This document shows, in pieces, positions 32,245 through 36,378 of a stretch of 36,378 nucleotides of DNA. The position numbers were made by a program, and so were the translations under genes. How positions within the stretch are numbered: position 1 is the first letter of the stretch; the number at the start of each line of letters is the position of its first letter. The notes beneath the pieces were generated by a model. That model made no database searches, was not told the origin of the DNA, and worked only from the letters and a program-made list of their open reading frames with translations. The DNA comes from Nocardia veterana NBRC 100344 (GTDB taxonomy: Bacteria; Actinomycetota; Actinomycetes; Mycobacteriales; Mycobacteriaceae), in NCBI RefSeq assembly GCF_000308855.1, contig NZ_BAGM01000021.1, positions 1 to 36,378 of the forward strand, in the 5' to 3' direction.

Positions 32245-34284
32245 TCAGCCGCCCACGGCGACGGGCAGACTGATCCGGCGGGCAGTTTCCAGGATGCCGA
32301 GCACCCGCGAACCGGGGAGGCCGACGGCGGCGCCGATCGCGGCCGGGGTCCAGGATTCATCGGTCAGGGTCAGTATTTCGGCGAGCTGATCGACCGACAA
32401 CTTGGACAGTCCGCGCCGCCGGATCTCCCGGGCAACCGACCAGATCGCGGCGTCGCCCGACTCGTCGGCCACCGGATCGACGTCGGTGAGCTCTCGTTCG
32501 AGGTCCCCGTCCTCCGACAGGTCGGCCACCTCGGGGTCGGGCTCTCCGGTCTCCGCGGCGAGCTCGGCGAGATCGTGGTCCCGAGTTCGAGGGCTGTCGA
32601 GCTGATCCGCCGGTTCGCCCAAGACCAGCTGCACGGCATCGTCCACGGCCCGCCGAGTTCGAGTCCGGGCCGATTCGTCGGGCACGATGCGCAAGCCGAT
32701 CGGCTTCGTCTCCGGGGCTGCGCCCGGATCCGTCGGCTCGGCGACCGGCGCCTCCGGTTCGTTTGTGCCGGAGCGCGATTCCGTGGCGCCGGAGCGGGAT
32801 TCGGTAGCCGCGGTGGGGTGACTCCGGCTCGACACGGTCGCCGCGGGGATGCCGGCCGCTTCCCCCGCTGCCGAGGCGCTGCTTTCTGCCACAGCAGTGT
32901 CGAGAGCGGCTGTGGGCGCGGGGTCCGCCGGCGCAGCGTGGGTCGGCGCCGGCGCGGTCGTTGTGGGGAAGGCAGGCCGGTCGGCCGTCCGAGGGATCGA
33001 TCGCGTTGCGGTGCTCGGGAATTCCGCTGTCGCGGCGGCGGTCGACGAGGCCGGGGCCTGGGAGGCCGCCGCAGTTGCGGCATCCGCGCTGAATGATGTT
33101 GCGGTGCAAGCCGAGTCGCTCGAGTCCCATCCGCCCGACAGATATGGGTCCGAAATCCGTTGCGCCACCGCGGTTGGGGTCAGCTGTGGATAACCGGGGA
33201 GGTCGGGCGACCAGCCCTGCTCGGGCACCGACCGCGACTCGGGCCATTCCGCGACGGCGTCGGTGCGGTAGCTCGGCCGATATCCCGACGGCGGCAGATC
33301 ACCGGATTCGCTGTCCTCGACCGGGATGTCGTCGATCAATTGCGCGTATCGGGCGGAAACCCAGGCGTGCAACCAGATCACCACGCCGACCATCACGGGA
33401 GCGACGGCGGCCTCCGCCGCCCGCGCGGGTGCGCCCGCGACCAGATGCGGTCCGGCGTTCAACGCGACGGTGACACCGAGGAGCGCGACCTCGAGGAAGA
33501 CCACCTTGCCGCGATCGATGTCTCGGCCCCACCGGGCGGCGGTGGTCGCGACCACCATGATGGTGATGATCGGAATGGAGATCATCGCTTCGAAGCCGTA
33601 GCTGAGCCAGTACAGCGGATCCGACATATCCCCGCTCGGCACCAGGTTGTGCTGGACGTTCACCCCCGCCCAGACCATCCCCAGCACGACCACGCCGATC
33701 AGTGCGCGCGAGGACCATTCGGCGCGGCGGAACAACTGCGCCAGCCGCGCATCCGGATTCGAGGCGCGCATCCGGCCGGCCCGAGCCCGGCGGTGCCAGC
33801 GCGCATCGGCGTCGTCGGCCCGGCGCAGTGCCAGCGCAACCCGCCGGTCCCGCTTCTCGGCGGCGAGTTGGGCGATCACCGCGCGCTTGCGCTGCCGACG
33901 GCGCTGGGCGCGGATCCATTCGGCGAGCCGACGTTCGGCGGCGATTTCCCGCTCCGACAATTCCGCGAACAGGGCCGGGTCGGCTTGGAGCGGCAGCTTG
34001 CCGCGGGCGGTGGCGACTCGCCGGGCGAGTGCGTGCAACTCGGCCTGGGCGGAGTGTTCCGAGGTGGACCGGCGCCGGAAGGTGGCGTTGCGGGCGGGAT
34101 TGTCCAGGGCGGCAGTCTCGCGGGCGGCAGTCTCGAGGTCGGGACCGGGGGCCGGCTCCGGGGCGACACCGTGGGGCGCCGGGGGCGGGGTTGCCGCGGC
34201 TGCCGGATCGGCGGCGCGCTGTGAACGATGCGCGAAATCCGTCGCGGGGACGGCGGTCGTGGCGGTCGACTGCTCGTCGAGCAT
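32245..34284 (-). CDS. DUF2637 (SpdA-like) membrane protein with C-terminal HTH-like end
   Basis: This 679-aa protein starts at ATG 34284, with GGGAAAGG upstream. Residues 1-80 are low complexity. Residues 80-185 form a highly charged Arg-rich helical region. Four TM helices follow at about 193-213, 226-250, 260-280 and 292-312. The core EWSSRALIGVVVLGMVWAGVN and SYGFEAMISIPIITIMVVATTAARWGR fit DUF2637, known from SpdA/spread proteins of actinomycete plasmids and integrative elements. Residues 390-560 are a long Ala/Thr/Pro/Ser linker. The last 50 residues (LSKLSVDQLAEILTLTDESWTPAAIGAAVGLPGSRVLGILETAR) look like a DNA-binding or kleisin-like helical domain. No tra, integrase or att signals are seen, so this is either a chromosomal relative or a relic of a mobile element. 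Confidence 0.7.
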   Translation of the reverse strand: MLDEQSTATTAVPATDFAHRSQRAADPAAAATPPPAPHGVAPEPAPGPDLETAARETAALDNPARNATFRRRSTSEHSAQAELHALARRVATARGKLPLQADPALFAELSEREIAAERRLAEWIRAQRRRQRKRAVIAQLAAEKRDRRVALALRRADDADARWHRRARAGRMRASNPDARLAQLFRRAEWSSRALIGVVVLGMVWAGVNVQHNLVPSGDMSDPLYWLSYGFEAMISIPIITIMVVATTAARWGRDIDRGKVVFLEVALLGVTVALNAGPHLVAGAPARAAEAAVAPVMVGVVIWLHAWVSARYAQLIDDIPVEDSESGDLPPSGYRPSYRTDAVAEWPESRSVPEQGWSPDLPGYPQLTPTAVAQRISDPYLSGGWDSSDSACTATSFSADAATAAASQAPASSTAAATAEFPSTATRSIPRTADRPAFPTTTAPAPTHAAPADPAPTAALDTAVAESSASAAGEAAGIPAATVSSRSHPTAATESRSGATESRSGTNEPEAPVAEPTDPGAAPETKPIGLRIVPDESARTRTRRAVDDAVQLVLGEPADQLDSPRTRDHDLAELAAETGEPDPEVADLSEDGDLERELTDVDPVADESGDAAIWSVAREIRRRGLSKLSVDQLAEILTLTDESWTPAAIGAAVGLPGSRVLGILETARRISLPVAVGG

Positions 34285-34372
34285 GGCGTGCCTTTCCCGG
34301 CAGCGGCCGACGCTACCGAGGTCGATTACCCGAGTACTCGAACATATGTGTGATCGAGGTGAGAGTAATCCG

Positions 34373-34419
34373 TGACCAACTCGTGGTCAACGCTTTCACC
34401 GAACATCAGTTCGGGTGAA
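34373..34419. promoter_or_regulatory. Two adjacent inverted repeats in 191-bp gap
   Basis: The first is TGACCA-N5-TGGTCA (34373-34389), a perfect dyad about 90 bp upstream of the DUF2637 start, suited to a repressor site. The second (34395-34419) is a 10-bp stem, TTCACCGAAC with GTTCGGGTGAA and one bulged G, with a 4-base loop. It lies 56 bp beyond the stop of the CPBP protease gene and may be its terminator. Confidence 0.45.
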
Positions 34420-34475
34420 TTCGCAAATCCGCTGCTCCGCTCGGCGATTTCGAATTCGGGTGTGGCGCCGGAATT

Positions 34476-35234
34476 TCAGTGCATCGCGGTGTGCCAGACA
34501 ATGGCGGCGGCCAGCGCGCCGGCGCCGTTCAGCGACCAGTGCAGTGCGATCGGCGCGAGCAGGCTCCCACTGCGCCGGCGCAGCCAGGTGAAGACGACGC
34601 CGGCGGCCGCGGTCGCCAGGACGGCCAGCGCGATACCGGCGATCTGCCCGCCGATCCCGCCGCCGAGCAGACCGCTCAATCCGCGGTTGCCGCTGGTCAA
34701 CCCGAGTGAGGACGCGATATGCCAGCAGCCGAACAGCAGCGATCCGATGATGAACACTCCGCGTGCCCCGGTCGCGCGATCGAGCGCGCCGTGCAGGACA
34801 CCCCGGAATGCGAGCTCCTCCGGAATGACGGTCTGCAGCGGAATGACGATCATCGACGCGATCAGCGCGCCGGAAACGGTCGCATATCGGTTGGCGAGAA
34901 AGAACGGCCGGGTGATCGGCAGCAGTGCTCCGATCACGACCGCTGCCACGACGATCGCCACCGCGCCGAGGGCGTAGCGCGTCCCGCGCCGCCACTGACC
35001 GGGTGCGAGTCCCAGTTCCGCCCAGCCGAGCCCCCGTTGCCGCATCAGCAATACGAGAATCACCGCGGCCGCCGGCACGGTCGCGATATTGGCCCATTGT
35101 GAAGTGAAATGCGCGATGAGATTCGTTCCCGCGAGGACCGCCACGACGACGGCGACGTCGAGGTAGGCGTGTAACCGGCGCCCCGGGCCGACGGGGGCCG
35201 AGGACTGCACGACCCCGTTATCGTTTCGAGACAT
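34476..35234 (-). CDS. CPBP-family intramembrane metalloprotease (Abi/CAAX-like)
   Basis: This 252-aa protein is read from ATG 35234 (GTG one codon earlier is possible). About seven to eight TM helices are present. The three CPBP motifs are present: EE...R in VIPEELAFRGVLHG, the FxxxH-type block LLFGCWHIASS and the HWSLNGAG histidine/asparagine block. The motif glutamates and histidines are those that bind zinc or act in catalysis in Rce1-type proteases. Bacterial members serve in bacteriocin immunity or in processing of membrane peptides. No peptide substrate gene is adjacent. It is transcribed leftward toward the DUF2637 gene. Confidence 0.85.
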   Translation of the reverse strand: MSRNDNGVVQSSAPVGPGRRLHAYLDVAVVVAVLAGTNLIAHFTSQWANIATVPAAAVILVLLMRQRGLGWAELGLAPGQWRRGTRYALGAVAIVVAAVVIGALLPITRPFFLANRYATVSGALIASMIVIPLQTVIPEELAFRGVLHGALDRATGARGVFIIGSLLFGCWHIASSLGLTSGNRGLSGLLGGGIGGQIAGIALAVLATAAAGVVFTWLRRRSGSLLAPIALHWSLNGAGALAAAIVWHTAMH

Positions 35235-35282
35235 CACGGCCAGTCTACGTTCATGTGCGCCGACCGGCGAGGTGGGTGGCGC

Positions 35283-36224
35283 CTATCGAGTTCGACCCGC
35301 CAGCCACCCCTCGTAATCGGTCCACGCCTGCAGCGTCCGCGTGGTCTCGAAGACGCGCTCGGCTCCGCTGATCGGATCGGTGAACGCCAGTCGCGCGGCC
35401 AGCAGTTGCAACGGCCGCGTGAAATCGTCCACGGGGCGATCGGTGAGGTCCGGATAGAAGTCGTCGCCGAGAATCGGCACGCCGAGCCCGTTCATGTGCA
35501 GCCGCAGCTGATGGGTGCGGCCGGTATGCGGGCGCAAGCGGTAACGGCCCAGTCCGTCGCGCGTGTCGATCAGCTCGACCAGCGTTTCCGCATTGGGTTC
35601 GCCCTCGACCTCGAAGGCGCGAAGGACGGTGCGCTCCTTGATGATCCGGCTGCGCACCGTGCGGGGCAGGGTGAGGTCGGGATCGTAGCGCGCGATCGCC
35701 TCGTACTCCTTGTGCACCCGGCGCTTGTGGAACAGCATCTGATAGGCGCCGCGGCGCGCGGGGTTGATCACGAACAACACCAGTCCGGCCGTGGTCCGGT
35801 CCAGTCGGTGCGCCGGCACCAGATCGGGTAACTCGAGCTCGCGACGCAGGCGCACCAGCGCGGTCTCGAGGATGTGCTGCCCGCGCGGGATGGTGGACAG
35901 GAAATGCGGTTTGTCGACGACCAGGAGATCATCGTCTCGGTGGACGACGGTGACCTCGAAGGGGACCGGCGTCTCCACCGGCAGATCGCGGTGGAACCAC
36001 ACCGCACCGCCGGGCACGTAGGGTGCGTCCGGGGCGATCGGACCGTCGAGGTCCACGATCGCGCCCGCGGCGAGCATTTCATCGATGCGCGCGGCGGGGA
36101 CCCGGGGCAACCGATGGACCAGATGGTCGCGAATGGTCGCCCAGGTCCCGTCCTCGGGTAGCCGCAGCCGCGCCGGATCGAGTCCGTGGCGCTTGGGTAG
36201 CGGCGGTTGTTGCCGGCGTCGCAC
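35283..36224 (-). CDS. RluA-family RNA pseudouridine synthase
   Basis: This 313-aa protein starts at GTG 36224. The N-terminal part (about residues 27-80) is S4-like (GTWATIRDHLVHRLPRVPAARIDEMLAAGAI). The catalytic domain has DDDLLVVDKPHFLSTIP and the key HRLDRTTAGLVLF block, where the aspartate (Asp142) attacks uridine. It also has the LRPHTGRTHQLRLHMNGLGVPILGD block typical of RluA enzymes. It isomerises uridines in rRNA or tRNA; which site is not readable from sequence alone. Confidence 0.88.
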   Translation of the reverse strand: MRRRQQPPLPKRHGLDPARLRLPEDGTWATIRDHLVHRLPRVPAARIDEMLAAGAIVDLDGPIAPDAPYVPGGAVWFHRDLPVETPVPFEVTVVHRDDDLLVVDKPHFLSTIPRGQHILETALVRLRRELELPDLVPAHRLDRTTAGLVLFVINPARRGAYQMLFHKRRVHKEYEAIARYDPDLTLPRTVRSRIIKERTVLRAFEVEGEPNAETLVELIDTRDGLGRYRLRPHTGRTHQLRLHMNGLGVPILGDDFYPDLTDRPVDDFTRPLQLLAARLAFTDPISGAERVFETTRTLQAWTDYEGWLAGRTR

Positions 36225-36303
36225 CCGACGAGCCTAGCCAGCGGTGGTTCCGGCGTTTCGGCCGCTGTGCCGGTGGCCGGCCGGAGAGGCTCGGAGGGTC
36301 CGA

Positions 36304-36369
36304 ACCGGCCGTGCAAACCTCGCCGGATTCGGTGGATTCCCGGATTTCCGTCGAGGTTGCACGACCGGT
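36304..36369. other. Long hairpin at window edge
   Basis: ACCGGCCGTGCAAACCTCG (36304-36322) pairs with 36352-36369 over 18-19 bp, with one bulged base and one mismatch, closing a 29-base loop. It lies upstream of the pseudouridine synthase gene and before an unseen neighbour. It may be a terminator of that neighbour, a leader structure or a small RNA stem. The window ends 9 bases later, so context is missing. Confidence 0.5.
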
Positions 36370-36378
36370 CGGCGAGAC

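Overview
The window is high-GC actinobacterial DNA from the mycolic-acid group, most likely a Nocardia or close relative. The reasons are an S10 ribosomal cluster that ends at rpsQ, an EspG-type type VII secretion (T7SS) chaperone with a PE/PPE-like pair and DUF3558 lipoproteins, a DrrABC-type exporter, an Rv3651-like sensor protein and a Rv2949c-like chorismate lyase. Genus is inferred from gene content; no 16S or phylogeny is available here.

Left end (2-4027): a tandemly duplicated type VII secretion cassette. The upstream copy is decayed: a DUF3558 lipoprotein cut by the window edge, a PE-like gene broken by a 113-bp net deletion, and only the first codons of the PPE-like gene. The downstream copy is intact: lipoprotein, 122-aa PE-like protein with a YxxxD export motif, 495-aa PPE-like protein with a Gly/Pro-rich tail, and EspG chaperone. 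The last three genes overlap by 4 bp.

Middle left (4034-18000): single metabolic and regulatory genes, most in divergent or convergent pairs. These are a PuuE-like deacetylase with a divergent MerR regulator, an acyl-CoA synthetase, an Rv3651-like protein, a drrABC-like ABC exporter operon, an aldehyde dehydrogenase homologue with no catalytic cysteine, a double-TetR regulator divergent from a PaaG-like crotonase, an orphan CrtL-type lycopene cyclase, a secreted class-2 lipase and a DUF4442 hot-dog protein.

Centre (18095-22203): a four-gene operon of exported and membrane proteins. It encodes a His/Met-rich membrane-anchored protein, a YtkA/FixH-like protein, a polytopic protein carrying an internally repeated D-x-x-W-H...G-x-D...P-H motif, and a signal-peptide/Ig-like/TM protein. 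Two G-tract palindromes lie in front of it. I read it as a candidate copper (or other soft metal) handling system, and it is my main candidate for an undescribed system.

Right half (22204-36378): the S10 operon rpsJ-rplC-rplD-rplW-rplB-rpsS-rplV-rpsC-rplP-rpmC-rpsQ, closed by a strong T-less terminator. Then come a YdcF-family protein, a translationally coupled pair (chorismate-lyase-like protein plus PhzS-like flavin monooxygenase) that could make a small aromatic or quinol from chorismate, an acyltransferase-3 protein, a large DUF2637 (SpdA-like) membrane protein, a CPBP-family membrane protease, and an RluA-family pseudouridine synthase. A long hairpin sits at the right edge. No tRNA, rRNA, CRISPR array or insertion sequence was seen.
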